NCBI RefSeq assembly: GCF_019297855.1
Contig: NZ_CP079194.1
Coordinates: 124,001-188,000 of the forward strand
From: Gymnodinialimonas ceratoperidinii
GTDB lineage: Bacteria; Pseudomonadota; Alphaproteobacteria; Rhodobacterales; Rhodobacteraceae
Reading direction: 5' to 3'
Length of the DNA stretch: 64,000 nucleotides
Part shown: one piece after another, positions 54,448 through 63,947 of the stretch
Position numbering within the stretch: position 1 is the first letter of the stretch
How the letters are laid out: each line of letters starts with the position of its first letter
The notes under the pieces: generated by a model
Databases searched by the model: none
What the model was told of the DNA's origin: nothing
The model's input: the letters and a program-made list of their open reading frames with translations, nothing else
Position numbers and translations under genes: made by a program

Positions 54448-55372
54448 ATCTGATCCTCGGGTCCAGCCAAGCGTAGGCGATATCGACGGCAAGGTTCACC
54501 AGCAGATAAACAACTGCCAGAAACAGGATTGCGCCCTGCACGAGCGGATAGTCTTTCGACAAGATCGCATCGACAATCAGGCGCCCCAAACCGGGCCGGC
54601 TAAAAACGGTTTCCGTAACGACGGTTCCAGCCAACAACGCGCCGAACTGAAGGCCCATCATGGTCAGCACTGGGATCATCGCGTTCTTGAGCCCGTGACG
54701 AATGATGACCATCCGAGGGTACAGGCCCTTTGCGCGCGCGGTGCGCATGTAATCTTCCGTTCCGACTTCCAGCATGGACGACCGGATGAGGCGGGCCAAA
54801 ACCCCGGCGGACAGAAGTCCCAGCGTGAATGCCGGAAGGATCAACGCCTCGAGTGATCCGCCCCCGGCAGAGGGCAACCACCGCAGGGTGAAAGAGAAGA
54901 GCAGGACCAGTAGCAAGCCCAGCCAATAGACCGGCATCGACGACCCGACATAGGACAGCGTCATGCATAATGTGTCGACCCAACCGCCTTGCCGTGCGGC
55001 CGCGAGCATGCCCAGTGGCATTCCGATGGCGATGGCGACAAGCAACCCCGCGACCGCCAGTTCCAGCGTGCTGCCAAAGCGGCCGAGGATAAGCTCCACC
55101 ACCGGGACCTGAAAGCGGATGGAGCTTCCAAGATCACCCTGAACCGCCCCCCAGATGAAGTTGAAGTACTGAGTGAGAACCGGCTCATTCATTCCCATCT
55201 GCTCCCGTAACTCGTTGAGGCGCTCAGGTGTGATGGCACCTCCCTCGGCGCCGGAAAGCATCAAAAGCGCCGGATCGCCCGGGAGCAATCGCATCACCGC
55301 GAAGACGATGAGTGAAACGAGTATCAACACGGGGACGAGCTGCAGCAGGCGGCTTAGCAAGTATCGGCCCAT
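54437..55372 (-). CDS. Dipeptide ABC importer permease (DppB/OppB type)
   Basis: 311 residues with six hydrophobic helices and the family start MGRYLLSRLLQLVPVLILVS. The EAA loop (MRTARAKGLYPRMVIIRHGL) is intact. It is the second channel subunit. It sits 58 bases downstream of the binding-protein gene, with a hairpin between them that may lower its expression relative to the binding protein. Confidence 0.93.
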   Translation of the reverse strand: MGRYLLSRLLQLVPVLILVSLIVFAVMRLLPGDPALLMLSGAEGGAITPERLNELREQMGMNEPVLTQYFNFIWGAVQGDLGSSIRFQVPVVELILGRFGSTLELAVAGLLVAIAIGMPLGMLAAARQGGWVDTLCMTLSYVGSSMPVYWLGLLLVLLFSFTLRWLPSAGGGSLEALILPAFTLGLLSAGVLARLIRSSMLEVGTEDYMRTARAKGLYPRMVIIRHGLKNAMIPVLTMMGLQFGALLAGTVVTETVFSRPGLGRLIVDAILSKDYPLVQGAILFLAVVYLLVNLAVDIAYAWLDPRIRYGS

Positions 55373-55390
55373 CAGCTATCCTTCTGAAAC

Positions 55391-55424
55391 GGAAAAAGAA
55401 TGGCCGCCCGAATGACGGGCGGCC
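55391..55424 (-). terminator. Hairpin between the binding-protein gene and the permease genes
   Basis: A 9-bp stem (55402-55410 with 55416-55424) followed on the minus strand by ATTCTTTTTC. It probably acts as a partial terminator, giving more binding protein than membrane subunits. Confidence 0.75.
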
Positions 55425-55430
55425 TCTGCA

Positions 55431-57032
55431 TCACTCGCTGATCGATGTGTTGTGCAGGAAGAACCAGTTGCCTTCCGCGCCCATCGTGAAGCCTTCGACC
55501 GAGGCATCCAGACCGACGATGATCGGCTGGCTGAGTGTGGGCAGCATCAGCGCATTTTCCATGATGATCTGCTGCGCCTCCACGGCCAGATCACAGCGCT
55601 CAGCGTCATCGAAGACGCCGCGAAGCTGGTTCAGGATCTCGTCGAGTTCCGGATCCGCGTAACCGGTCCAGGCCCAACCGCCCGGCTCGTCATAGGCCGA
55701 GTTCCAGACCTGATCGAGGATAAGGGGGCTCGGCGACCGCTGGCGTTCATACATCAGTTCGAAATCGCGACGTTGAACCATGTCGAGTTGTACGGGTCCG
55801 GGTACCACCTCGATTTGCAGGTCAATGCCAACTGATCGCATCTGCGCCTGAAACACCTCGCCGATTTCCTGATGGTGAAGGGTAGAGTAGCGGACGGTCA
55901 AAGGCGTGCCGTCCTCCACTCCGGCGACCCCTTGGGCGACACGCATGCCGTCGTCACCCAGAATCCAACCCGCGTCATCCAGCAAGGCCGCTGCGCGATC
56001 GGGATCGTAAGGGTACATCTCGGCGGCCCCATCCCAATAGCAGGGGTGGATGTTGTTCAGTGGGCCGTCAGATGCCTGATAGAGCCCGTCGTAAAGGATG
56101 TCATTTGCCGCGGCGGAATCCTTTGCCAGAAGCAATGCCTGCCGGACGCGAATGTCATCCAGCGGAGGGCTGCTGACATTCATCACCATTTGAAGGCCGG
56201 TTCCCGCCTGCCCACGGCTCATCAACGTGTAGTCGGGGTTGTCGACGTATTGATCCGAGAACAGCGGCGGCAGCGTGTAGACCATGTTCGCCTCGCCCGT
56301 CGCGAGAACTTGGCCAAGCACAGCGCTTTCACCGACGAAACGAATGGTGACCGAATCCAGCCCGACCGGGCCGGGCTCTTCGGAAATCGCAGTCGCGCCC
56401 GCATAATCATCCCAACGCTCCAGGGTGATGTTGTCGTTCTGGGTCCAATCCACAAATTGGAAGGGTCCTGTACCAACCAGAATTGCCGCCATATCGCCGG
56501 GCGCCGCGGCTTCCAACGCCGCGGGAGACCACATCGGAGCGCGCCGCAGGGCATCCAAAAGCGTGACCCATGGGGAGTCGTAGGTAATAGTCAGCCCCGT
56601 TTCGCCGTCGGTTTCGATCGAGGCAATCTGGCCGATGTCACTCGCCAGCTGTGCCGAGGCGGTCTCCGGCGCCAGCACGCGTTCCAGATTGGCGCGGACC
56701 GCTTCTGCGTTGAACGGCTCTCCATCATGGAAGGTGATGCCCTCACGCAGGGTGAACGACCATGTCATTCCGTCTTCACTCACAGACCATTCTGTCGCGA
56801 GACCGGGGATATAGGTTCCGTCGGGGGCGAGGATCACCAGCGGATCAGTGATCAACGAGTTAATAAGCCAAGTGGACTGATACGGATCGATATGCCCGTC
56901 CAAGGATGCGGGCTCGTTGTTCGCAGGCATCGCGATAATCAGATCACCTGCCGCCATCGCGCTTCCCACCGACGCCATCAACGCGACAGACGCCACGCCA
57001 GCCTTCAGGGCCGCCAAGCTTAATTTAGTCAT
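55431..57032 (-). CDS. Peptide/nickel-type ABC solute-binding protein (SBP_bac_5)
   Basis: A 533-residue periplasmic binding protein with a signal peptide (MTKLSLAALKAGVASVALMA, cleavage about 28). The SBP_bac_5 domain is clear (ITDPLVILAPDGTYIPGLATEW; FTLREGITFHDGEPFNAEAV). It supplies the substrate to the permeases encoded downstream. The divergent hyuAB genes suggest that the substrate may be a hydantoin, 5-oxoproline or a related cyclic amide, which is inference only. Confidence 0.92.
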   Translation of the reverse strand: MTKLSLAALKAGVASVALMASVGSAMAAGDLIIAMPANNEPASLDGHIDPYQSTWLINSLITDPLVILAPDGTYIPGLATEWSVSEDGMTWSFTLREGITFHDGEPFNAEAVRANLERVLAPETASAQLASDIGQIASIETDGETGLTITYDSPWVTLLDALRRAPMWSPAALEAAAPGDMAAILVGTGPFQFVDWTQNDNITLERWDDYAGATAISEEPGPVGLDSVTIRFVGESAVLGQVLATGEANMVYTLPPLFSDQYVDNPDYTLMSRGQAGTGLQMVMNVSSPPLDDIRVRQALLLAKDSAAANDILYDGLYQASDGPLNNIHPCYWDGAAEMYPYDPDRAAALLDDAGWILGDDGMRVAQGVAGVEDGTPLTVRYSTLHHQEIGEVFQAQMRSVGIDLQIEVVPGPVQLDMVQRRDFELMYERQRSPSPLILDQVWNSAYDEPGGWAWTGYADPELDEILNQLRGVFDDAERCDLAVEAQQIIMENALMLPTLSQPIIVGLDASVEGFTMGAEGNWFFLHNTSISE

Positions 57033-57082
57033 CAGAAATCCCCTCTTAATGGCCGCGCTTTGAATTCGGCGCCCGGCAAAGC

Positions 57083-57103
57083 CGTAAAAATACGTTACGT
57101 TAC
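57083..57103. promoter_or_regulatory. Candidate operator in the importer/hyuA divergent region
   Basis: Perfect inverted repeat CGTA-AAAA-TACG (57083-57094), running into direct repeats CGTTACGTTAC (57093-57103). It lies 51 bases before the binding-protein start. The rest of the 337-base region (57033-57369) holds no supported gene. No regulator gene is adjacent. Confidence 0.4.
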
Positions 57104-57369
57104 TTCACAATCGAGTGTAGGCATGCTCATTGTCGACCGTCAACTTTCTTACGAGATCGACTGAAAATGGACCTTCAAGACGCGTGTTTGCTTAATTTCC
57201 GAACAGAAAAAGCCGCGCGGCGTCTTCGGCGGGGCGATTCGTTAACCTCGGGGTTGGCGCGCGTCCCGATGTGGGCCTTCTGTCGAGGGGATCAGGGCTG
57301 CGAACCGGTGGCCCCACATACACAACGCCGGACCATGCGGCTCAAGAGAACGACGAGAGGACACCTGGA

Positions 57370-59409
57370 ATGAGATTGCGGCTGGGCCTCGACGTAGGCG
57401 GCACATTTACCGATATCGTGGCGACTGATCTGGACACCGGCACCGCTTGGGCGCGGAAAATTGCCTCGACGCCCGATGACCCTTCGCGCGCTATTCTCGA
57501 CGGCGCGGCAGAGCTGTTGGTCGAGGCCGGTGCCACAGGATCAGACGTCGTATTCTTTGGTCATGGCACGACAGTCGTGACCAATATGATCGTGGAGCGC
57601 AAAGGCGACCGGCTCGCTCTGGTCACAACGAAAGGGTTTCGGGACGTTCTGGAACTCGGACGCCAATCCCGGCCCCATGTTTATGATTACCGCATTACCC
57701 GCCCTGCCCCATTGGCGTTGCGTCGTGACCGGTTTGAAGTGAGCGAACGGATAAGCGCGGCCAGCGAAGTCCTGACGCCCCTCGACACGAAAGAGTTGGA
57801 GGAAATAGCCGCAACCATCCGGTCCCGAAACATTGAAGCAGTCGCGATCTGCTTCCTGCACGCCTATGCCGATCCCCGGCACGAGAAGGCAGCGCTTGAG
57901 CATCTGCAGGACCTGCTTCCCGATGTGTTTCTGACCACGTCCCACGCGGTCGCGCCCGAGTATCGCGAGTTTGAACGTGCCTCGACCACCGCGATGAATG
58001 GCTACGTCGGGCCACGGGCAAAACGCTACTTCGGGCGCCTGGCGGACGGCTTGGTTGCCATGGGCCTCGACAGCCCGCTCTACACAGTCACTTCTAACGC
58101 TGGCCTGATTGATCTGCCCGCAGTTCAGGCGCTGCCCGTCCGCACTGCACTTTCCGGACCGGCGGCCGGTGTTGCAGGCATTGGACGGATGCTCTCCGGC
58201 TTGGACCTGGGCGATTTGGTCACGTTCGATGTGGGCGGCACCAGTACGGATGTGGCTGTCATTTCAGGTGACAAGCCACGTCTTGCCCGGGTCCGAAGCG
58301 TGGCGGGCCATCCCGTGCTGGCACCCATGGTGGATATCGAGGTTATCGGCGCCGGGGGTGGCAGTCTTGCACGACTGGATGATGCTGGTGCCTTGGTCGT
58401 TGGACCTGAAAGCGCCGGCGCTGATCCTGGACCTGTCGCCTATCAGCGCGGCGGCACCTGCCCCACAGTAACCGACGCGGCCCTTTCCATGGGGTGGCTG
58501 GACCCGGACGTCAGGCTGGGCGGAAAACTGGCCGTCGACACGGCAGCCGCCACAGCCGCCATCAATGAACAAATCGCCAAACCGCTGGCGCTCAGCACAG
58601 GCGAAGCGGCTGAAGGCGTTGTTGCGATCGCCACTGCGAACATGGCGCGCGTCATCCGTTCCGTGGCCCTGGCGCGCGGCTTTGAACCCAGCGACATGAC
58701 CCTTGTGGCCTTCGGAGGCGCAGGCCCGTTGATGGGCGCGCGCGTGGCCGAGGGGCTCGGCATGTCGCGCGTGGTTGTCCCCCTGCAACCCGGAACGCTT
58801 TGTGCGCGCGGACTTCTGGTTAGCGATGTGGCCCGAGACTTCTCGCTTACGCGGATCATGCCACTTTCAGCAGATACCGCGCCCGAGATCGAAAGCGCGT
58901 TCGTCAGCATGGAGAGTGAGGGCGCGCAATGGCTCAACAGTCTTGGTACCTCCCCTCAAGATCACCGTTTTGAGCGGCAGATTGAAGTGCGCTACCGTGG
59001 CCAAAGTTTCGAGATCACAGTTCCCGCAGATGCCACGGATACCCCTGAGACGCTGCGCGACCGCTTCGAGACCGCACACCGTTTGGAACAGGGGTATGAT
59101 CTGCCAGACCGCGACGTTGATGTTGTCACCCTGCGCCTGAAGGCCAGCACGACACCGGCCCGGGAACATAAGGTTGCGCAGAACGCCTCGAGCACAGCCG
59201 CCAAGGCGAGAAGCCGTCTCATCCATATCGACGGCACACTTCAGACCGCCGCGATCTCGCAACGCGATGCGCTCGTGCCCGGCTCTCGGATCGAAGGCCC
59301 CGCGATCCTTGAGGAAATGACCGCGACAACGCTGATACCGCCCGGCTGGACCGCAGAGGTCATGCCGGACGGGACCCTTATCATGACATGGAGGCCCAAG
59401 AATGACTGA
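57370..59409 (+). CDS. hyuA: Hydantoinase/5-oxoprolinase subunit A
   Basis: A 679-residue ATP-dependent cyclic-amide hydrolase subunit. The N-terminal ATPase-like part has LGLDVGGTFTDIVATD (about 4-19). HGTTVVTNMIVERKGD and the later TFDVGGTSTDVAVI and GAGGGSLARLDDAGALVVGP motifs mark the HyuA (Hydant_A) superfamily. With HyuB it would open hydantoins or 5-oxoproline to N-carbamyl amino acids or glutamate. It overlaps hyuB by 8 bases. GAGAGGA precedes the ATG at 57370. Confidence 0.92.
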   Translation: MRLRLGLDVGGTFTDIVATDLDTGTAWARKIASTPDDPSRAILDGAAELLVEAGATGSDVVFFGHGTTVVTNMIVERKGDRLALVTTKGFRDVLELGRQSRPHVYDYRITRPAPLALRRDRFEVSERISAASEVLTPLDTKELEEIAATIRSRNIEAVAICFLHAYADPRHEKAALEHLQDLLPDVFLTTSHAVAPEYREFERASTTAMNGYVGPRAKRYFGRLADGLVAMGLDSPLYTVTSNAGLIDLPAVQALPVRTALSGPAAGVAGIGRMLSGLDLGDLVTFDVGGTSTDVAVISGDKPRLARVRSVAGHPVLAPMVDIEVIGAGGGSLARLDDAGALVVGPESAGADPGPVAYQRGGTCPTVTDAALSMGWLDPDVRLGGKLAVDTAAATAAINEQIAKPLALSTGEAAEGVVAIATANMARVIRSVALARGFEPSDMTLVAFGGAGPLMGARVAEGLGMSRVVVPLQPGTLCARGLLVSDVARDFSLTRIMPLSADTAPEIESAFVSMESEGAQWLNSLGTSPQDHRFERQIEVRYRGQSFEITVPADATDTPETLRDRFETAHRLEQGYDLPDRDVDVVTLRLKASTTPAREHKVAQNASSTAAKARSRLIHIDGTLQTAAISQRDALVPGSRIEGPAILEEMTATTLIPPGWTAEVMPDGTLIMTWRPKND

Positions 59410-61105
59410 GAGACCAGACGGGCGCCGCTTGATCGCGATGTCAATCATTCATGAGCGCCTGAAAGCCGTCGCTGAAGATATCGGGCACCTGTTGGTGCGC
59501 GGCGCGTTTTCGTCCAACATCAAGGAACGGCGCGACTGTTCGACGGCAATCTTCGACGCCACCGGCCGGTTGGTCGCTCAGGCCGACCACATGCCGATTC
59601 ATATCGGATCGCTTCTGTGGGGCGTGCGGGCTCTGCTGGATCGTTACACTCTCGATGACATGAGCGAGGGGGACGCGTTTGTCATGAACGATCCGTATCT
59701 GGCAGGCGGGACGCACCTGCCGGATATTTCGGTAATCACCCCGGTTTTCGTGGATGGCGCACTGTCCTACTTCGTCGGCAACATCGCGCATCATGCCGAT
59801 GTTGGCGGGCCGGAACCCGGATCTGTCTCTGGCGCGTCGCCCAATATCTTCTGGGAGGGTATCCGCATCCCCCCGATCCGGATCGCGCGCGCTGGCGTGC
59901 CGGATGAGGACGTGATCGGCATGATTGGTCACAACACACGCGAACCGATGGAGCGGATCCTGGATTTGCGAAACCAGATCGGCGCGAACCAACGCGGTGT
60001 GGCGCTGTTGCAGGCACTGATCGCGGATCATGGTGCCTCGGACGTTCAAGACGCCGTCGAACGGATTATCGCCCATGCAGGCGCCTTGGTCCGTGCTGCC
60101 GTGGCAGCCCTGCCCGACGGCGAATGGCACGCGACGCGCTATCTTGATGACGATGGCGCCGGCTCCGACCCGGTGCCGCTTGCCTGTTGCGTCCGGATTG
60201 CGGGCTCCCAATTGACCTTGGATTTCGCCGGTTCAGGCCCCACTGCGAAAGGGGCAATCAACCTGTCTCCATCCTCGCTGGAGGCAACCGTGGGCTACGC
60301 TGTTAAAGCGCTTTTGGGTCCGACAATCCCGTCAAACAGCGGCTTGATCGACGCCGTCCGGATCAACGTCCCCGCCGAGAGCGTGGTCAACGCAAGCCCG
60401 CCTGCCGCCGTTGCGGCCCGGGCGGTGACAAGCAATCGACTTGCAGGAGCGATTTTCGATGCCTTGGGTCAAGCGTTGCCGGAGGCCGACCGCATGTCTG
60501 CCAGCAACGATTCCACTTCATTGATCGTACTGGCAGGTCACGACCCTGCGCGTGGGACAAGTTATGTCTATCCTGAATCCACAGGCGGAGGCGCTGGCGC
60601 TTTCGCGGAAATGGACGGTGCCGATGCTGTTCACGTCCACACCGTGAATTCGGCCAACCTGCCGGTCGAAGTATTGGAGACCGAGTATCCAATCCTGTGC
60701 ACCGAATACGCCTTGGTGCCCGATTCCGGTGGCGCCGGGAGACGGCGCGGTGGCTTGGGAATCGCCCGAGAACTTCAAGCGCTGGTGGATGGTACGGCGT
60801 TAACAGTGCGCTCTGACGGCCACCTCTTTGGCGCACCGGGCGTATTGGGTGGCCTTGTAGGCAGCACGACGCGCATTACGCATACGACGGCAACCGATAC
60901 CATGGAGTTACCCTCAAAATGCAGCCGCACTTTGGCCGCAGGTGAACGCTTGCGGATCGAAACCTTGGGCGGCGGCGGCTTTGGGCCCGTGTCAGAGCGC
61001 GAGGCCTCCGAAATTGCGGCTGATATAATCGACGGGAAGGTATCGCGCGCAGCGGCAGAAAGGGACTACGGGGCCGAGCGTGTCGCGGCCTGCCTCTCCT
61101 CCTAG
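59402..61105 (+). CDS. hyuB: Hydantoinase/5-oxoprolinase subunit B
   Basis: A 567-residue Hydant_B-family subunit. RGAFSSNIKERRDCSTAIFD, the metal-linked DPYLAGGTHLPDISVITPVF and the late EGGGAGAF-like GGGAGAFAEMDG segment are family hallmarks. It forms a heterocomplex with HyuA. The pair faces the ABC importer operon across 337 bases. Confidence 0.93.
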   Translation: MTERPDGRRLIAMSIIHERLKAVAEDIGHLLVRGAFSSNIKERRDCSTAIFDATGRLVAQADHMPIHIGSLLWGVRALLDRYTLDDMSEGDAFVMNDPYLAGGTHLPDISVITPVFVDGALSYFVGNIAHHADVGGPEPGSVSGASPNIFWEGIRIPPIRIARAGVPDEDVIGMIGHNTREPMERILDLRNQIGANQRGVALLQALIADHGASDVQDAVERIIAHAGALVRAAVAALPDGEWHATRYLDDDGAGSDPVPLACCVRIAGSQLTLDFAGSGPTAKGAINLSPSSLEATVGYAVKALLGPTIPSNSGLIDAVRINVPAESVVNASPPAAVAARAVTSNRLAGAIFDALGQALPEADRMSASNDSTSLIVLAGHDPARGTSYVYPESTGGGAGAFAEMDGADAVHVHTVNSANLPVEVLETEYPILCTEYALVPDSGGAGRRRGGLGIARELQALVDGTALTVRSDGHLFGAPGVLGGLVGSTTRITHTTATDTMELPSKCSRTLAAGERLRIETLGGGGFGPVSEREASEIAADIIDGKVSRAAAERDYGAERVAACLSS

Positions 61106-61177
61106 CGGCGGTAAGGCTCTGGCTAGTTCGAGCCGACCAAGCCAGGCCCAAACGCACCCCCCTCACCCCCTCACGCA

Positions 61178-62194
61178 TCAACCCGTTCCACGGCGCATTG
61201 CGCCGCTGCGTAGGGGCATGGGACCGCTGTCATCTTCATTGATGGCATATGTGTCGTCGATTTGGACCCGCGGCATGATGGAGATGTCGTGGATGCGCCA
61301 GTGAAGATCGAGGAGCTGTGCTTCGGCCTCTTCCAGCTTCTCGGGTAGATCGGCGGTCTCGTTTAGCTCGGCGTAGATGGTGCCGGTCAGGAAACGCCCC
61401 TCTTCGCGCAGGCGCAGGCGGCTGTCGCGGACCCAAGGGAAGGCATCGAACGTCTCCTGCACCTCGTCGATCAGGGGGTCGAAGTCCTTGTCGTCGATCG
61501 TGCGGGGCATCTCGTCGCTCAGGTCGCGGATTGCGGCGCCGGTGTGCTTGTAGCCGTCGTGGAGCACATCGAGCGCGATGATGATCGCAGCGGTCGCGTC
61601 GGCCCACCACCATCCCATGCCGATGCCGAGTATCCCGACGATGCCGGCGACGCCTGTCATCCAGTCGGCCTTGTTCATCAAGGCATCCGCGTAGAGGGTC
61701 TTGTCGTGCAGCGTCTTGGCGGGCTTCATTTTCAGGCGGCCGAATATCACCGGCAGCACGACGCTGTAGGCAAGCGCGGCGATCATCACCCAACCGAACC
61801 AGAAGGTGACCCCGAACATCTCGACACTGCCGATCGTCGGGTGCTCCTGCTTGAACAGGGCAATGGACGAGTCGACGATGAGGAAGAGGCCGACGCCCGC
61901 GAGGGACACGGCGCTGATCAGGTAGGCGATCGACGTGACGCGGATGTAGCCGAGGGGGAACCGCTGGTTCGGTTTCCACCCTTCGATCCACGATCCGATC
62001 AGAAAGGCGAGCGGCGGCACGAAGCTTAGCAGGTCTTCGATCCACGCGGTCTTCATCGCCTGGCTGCTGCCGACCGCGAAATAGATCGCCGTCACGATGG
62101 ACGCGAGCGCGATGATCCACAGGACTTCCAGCCAGCGGGCGCGGTGCAGGGCGTCCTTCTGCTCTTCGGGCATGGTTTGGATGGACTGGCTCAT
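61178..62194 (-). CDS. Cation diffusion facilitator (CDF) family transporter
   Basis: A 338-residue membrane protein with six predicted helices and a C-terminal cytoplasmic ferredoxin-like domain (residues about 225-320). The usual metal site of zinc CDFs is altered: the TM2 motif reads AWIEDLLSF rather than HxLxDxxx, and TM5 reads ADALMNKADW where His is common. Metal specificity is therefore unclear. The start overlaps the stop of the lipoprotein gene upstream (ATGA). Confidence 0.85.
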   Translation of the reverse strand: MSQSIQTMPEEQKDALHRARWLEVLWIIALASIVTAIYFAVGSSQAMKTAWIEDLLSFVPPLAFLIGSWIEGWKPNQRFPLGYIRVTSIAYLISAVSLAGVGLFLIVDSSIALFKQEHPTIGSVEMFGVTFWFGWVMIAALAYSVVLPVIFGRLKMKPAKTLHDKTLYADALMNKADWMTGVAGIVGILGIGMGWWWADATAAIIIALDVLHDGYKHTGAAIRDLSDEMPRTIDDKDFDPLIDEVQETFDAFPWVRDSRLRLREEGRFLTGTIYAELNETADLPEKLEEAEAQLLDLHWRIHDISIMPRVQIDDTYAINEDDSGPMPLRSGAMRRGTG

Positions 62195-63021
62195 GACAGC
62201 GCCTCACGCAGTTGCGCTCCGATGCTGTCGGCCTCGCGCCGGAGGAACCGCTCAAGCCGCATGAGCCAAGCGTTCTCGCCCTGCCTCACGGCCATGACAT
62301 GGGCCGCGCGGCGAAGCTCTGTCTCGGTCGGGCGGAGGCCGTTGGCGAGGAGCAACCAATGGGGCGCGACGGCGAAATCCACATCGTCGGTCCATTGGGT
62401 CACCGGGTTGGCGCCTTCGCGTCGGACGGCCTCGGTCATCGGCAGATCGCGCGGGACGAAAACCGTCTGGTTCTCGAGATCGTAGGGTCCGTCGATGTTC
62501 AGCCGCGCCCCGATGACGATGGCTTCTTCGAAATAGGCATAGCTGGGCGCGGCCCCCACGATTGGCGTGACGGTGCTGCGGTCGAAGCCGCCGATGGCGA
62601 GGTTGATGTCTCCTTCCTCCAGCCCCCTGAGCGCTGACGCCGCATCGAGGTGCACCCACTCGATGCTCACGCCCAATTCCTCGGCGAAAGCGCGCACGAG
62701 GTCGGCCTCCACGCCTGCGGGTTCCTCTTCGCTTTCTACCGCGACCCAAGGGGGGTTTTCCGAGACGGCGACGGTCATCTCGCCTTCCGACAGAACGGTA
62801 TCGAGCGTGTTCTCCGCATCGCGCGGGAACTGGAAGCCGTTGCAGGCCGCCAACATGCTGCACAATCCGATCAGAGCCAGAAGCCGCGCGAAAACCGAGC
62901 CTTGCGTAGCCCTGCCATAGCGAGGACCGGACGAGCGGGATCGGTTGAAATTCACATTCCGGAGCAGGGTGAGTGAGATCCGGGGAGACTTGGCACCCGG
63001 GCGTATGCAAGAGGTCGTCAT
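62191..63021 (-). CDS. Amino-acid-type ABC solute-binding lipoprotein (SBP_bac_3)
   Basis: About 276 residues. The SBP_bac_3 domain (GEMTVAVSENPPWVAVESEEEPAGVEADLVRAFAEELGV-like, broken here to family fragments) is clear. A lipobox (LAAC) sits after a long N-terminal segment, about residue 60 with ATG 63021, which has a GGAG site 7 bases upstream; a GTG at 62955 gives a more usual signal length. No permease is adjacent; overlap with a CDF gene is odd. Confidence 0.82.
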   Translation of the reverse strand: MTTSCIRPGAKSPRISLTLLRNVNFNRSRSSGPRYGRATQGSVFARLLALIGLCSMLAACNGFQFPRDAENTLDTVLSEGEMTVAVSENPPWVAVESEEEPAGVEADLVRAFAEELGVSIEWVHLDAASALRGLEEGDINLAIGGFDRSTVTPIVGAAPSYAYFEEAIVIGARLNIDGPYDLENQTVFVPRDLPMTEAVRREGANPVTQWTDDVDFAVAPHWLLLANGLRPTETELRRAAHVMAVRQGENAWLMRLERFLRREADSIGAQLREALS

Positions 63022-63167
63022 GCTATGCTCCGCTATCAAGGCTGTAGTAGACCAACCGGGAGTCCGCGGGATTGTTCCTCAATGATCTGCGGCGCTTGGC
63101 GGGAAGCGAAGCCTCAACCCGAGGAGGTTTCGCGGGCCGGGATAACGCCGATCCTGAATGCGCGCGC

Positions 63168-63815
63168 CTACACCTGCGGCGGCTTGGCGTAGGGCAGATG
63201 CCCCGTCTTCATCCAGACGCGCGCGCCGTTGGGGCCGGCCGTGGCGTCGAGTGACGCTGTTTCCGGCAGCCGCAGCCAGCTTCTCTTGCGCAGCACGTCG
63301 CTGCCCTCGGAGAGGCTGCCGTCCAGCACCAGCACCTCGGCGCCGCCCTCCGCCGGGTCCGACAACGACGCGCCTGCCGCGAGGTCGTGAAAGGTCACCG
63401 TCTCGAAGGCATCCTCATGCAGGATCGTTTGCGGCCCCCCGGCGCGCATGTCTTTCCGAAACTGCGTCCGGTCGGACATGTCGAACTGCCAGAGCTTCAC
63501 GAAGATGATGCAGCCCTCCTCGGCCCCCGGCGTATGGGAGGTGGTGGGCGGGTTTCGGACATATGTGCCGGCCGGATAATCGCCGTGCTCGTCCTGAAAG
63601 ACGCCCTCGAGAACGATGAACTCTTCGCCGCCCGTGTGCGTATGAGCCGAAAACTTCGAGCCCGGCGCGTAACGCACGATGGAGGTCGCGCGGGCGACCT
63701 CGCCGCCGATGCGATCCAGCATGCGACGCTCCACCCCCGGCATCGGCGAGGCGATCCACTCCAGTTGATCGGAATGCACGACGACACGCTTGGTGAAGTC
63801 AGCGTTGATATCCAT
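63168..63815 (-). CDS. ChrR-like cupin domain protein
   Basis: A 215-residue tandem cupin of the ChrR type. The Zn ligands are in [14 protein letters not shown] (His58, His60, Glu64) and the later [12 protein letters not shown]. In ChrR this domain senses singlet oxygen and sits behind an anti-sigma domain; here no anti-sigma domain is present, so it is a stand-alone cupin. The second half (about 110-215) has a weaker second cupin. Confidence 0.85.
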   Translation of the reverse strand: MDINADFTKRVVVHSDQLEWIASPMPGVERRMLDRIGGEVARATSIVRYAPGSKFSAHTHTGGEEFIVLEGVFQDEHGDYPAGTYVRNPPTTSHTPGAEEGCIIFVKLWQFDMSDRTQFRKDMRAGGPQTILHEDAFETVTFHDLAAGASLSDPAEGGAEVLVLDGSLSEGSDVLRKRSWLRLPETASLDATAGPNGARVWMKTGHLPYAKPPQV

Positions 63816-63947
63816 TGGCTGAACCCTTCCAGATTGGACCGCGATCCTACCGTTGAGTTTACCGCTCCCACAAGCGCCCGAACGCCCGTTGCGTGGCCGC
63901 TGTGTTTGCCGCAAACAGGCGGGGCAATTGCTTGAGGGACCGACCGC

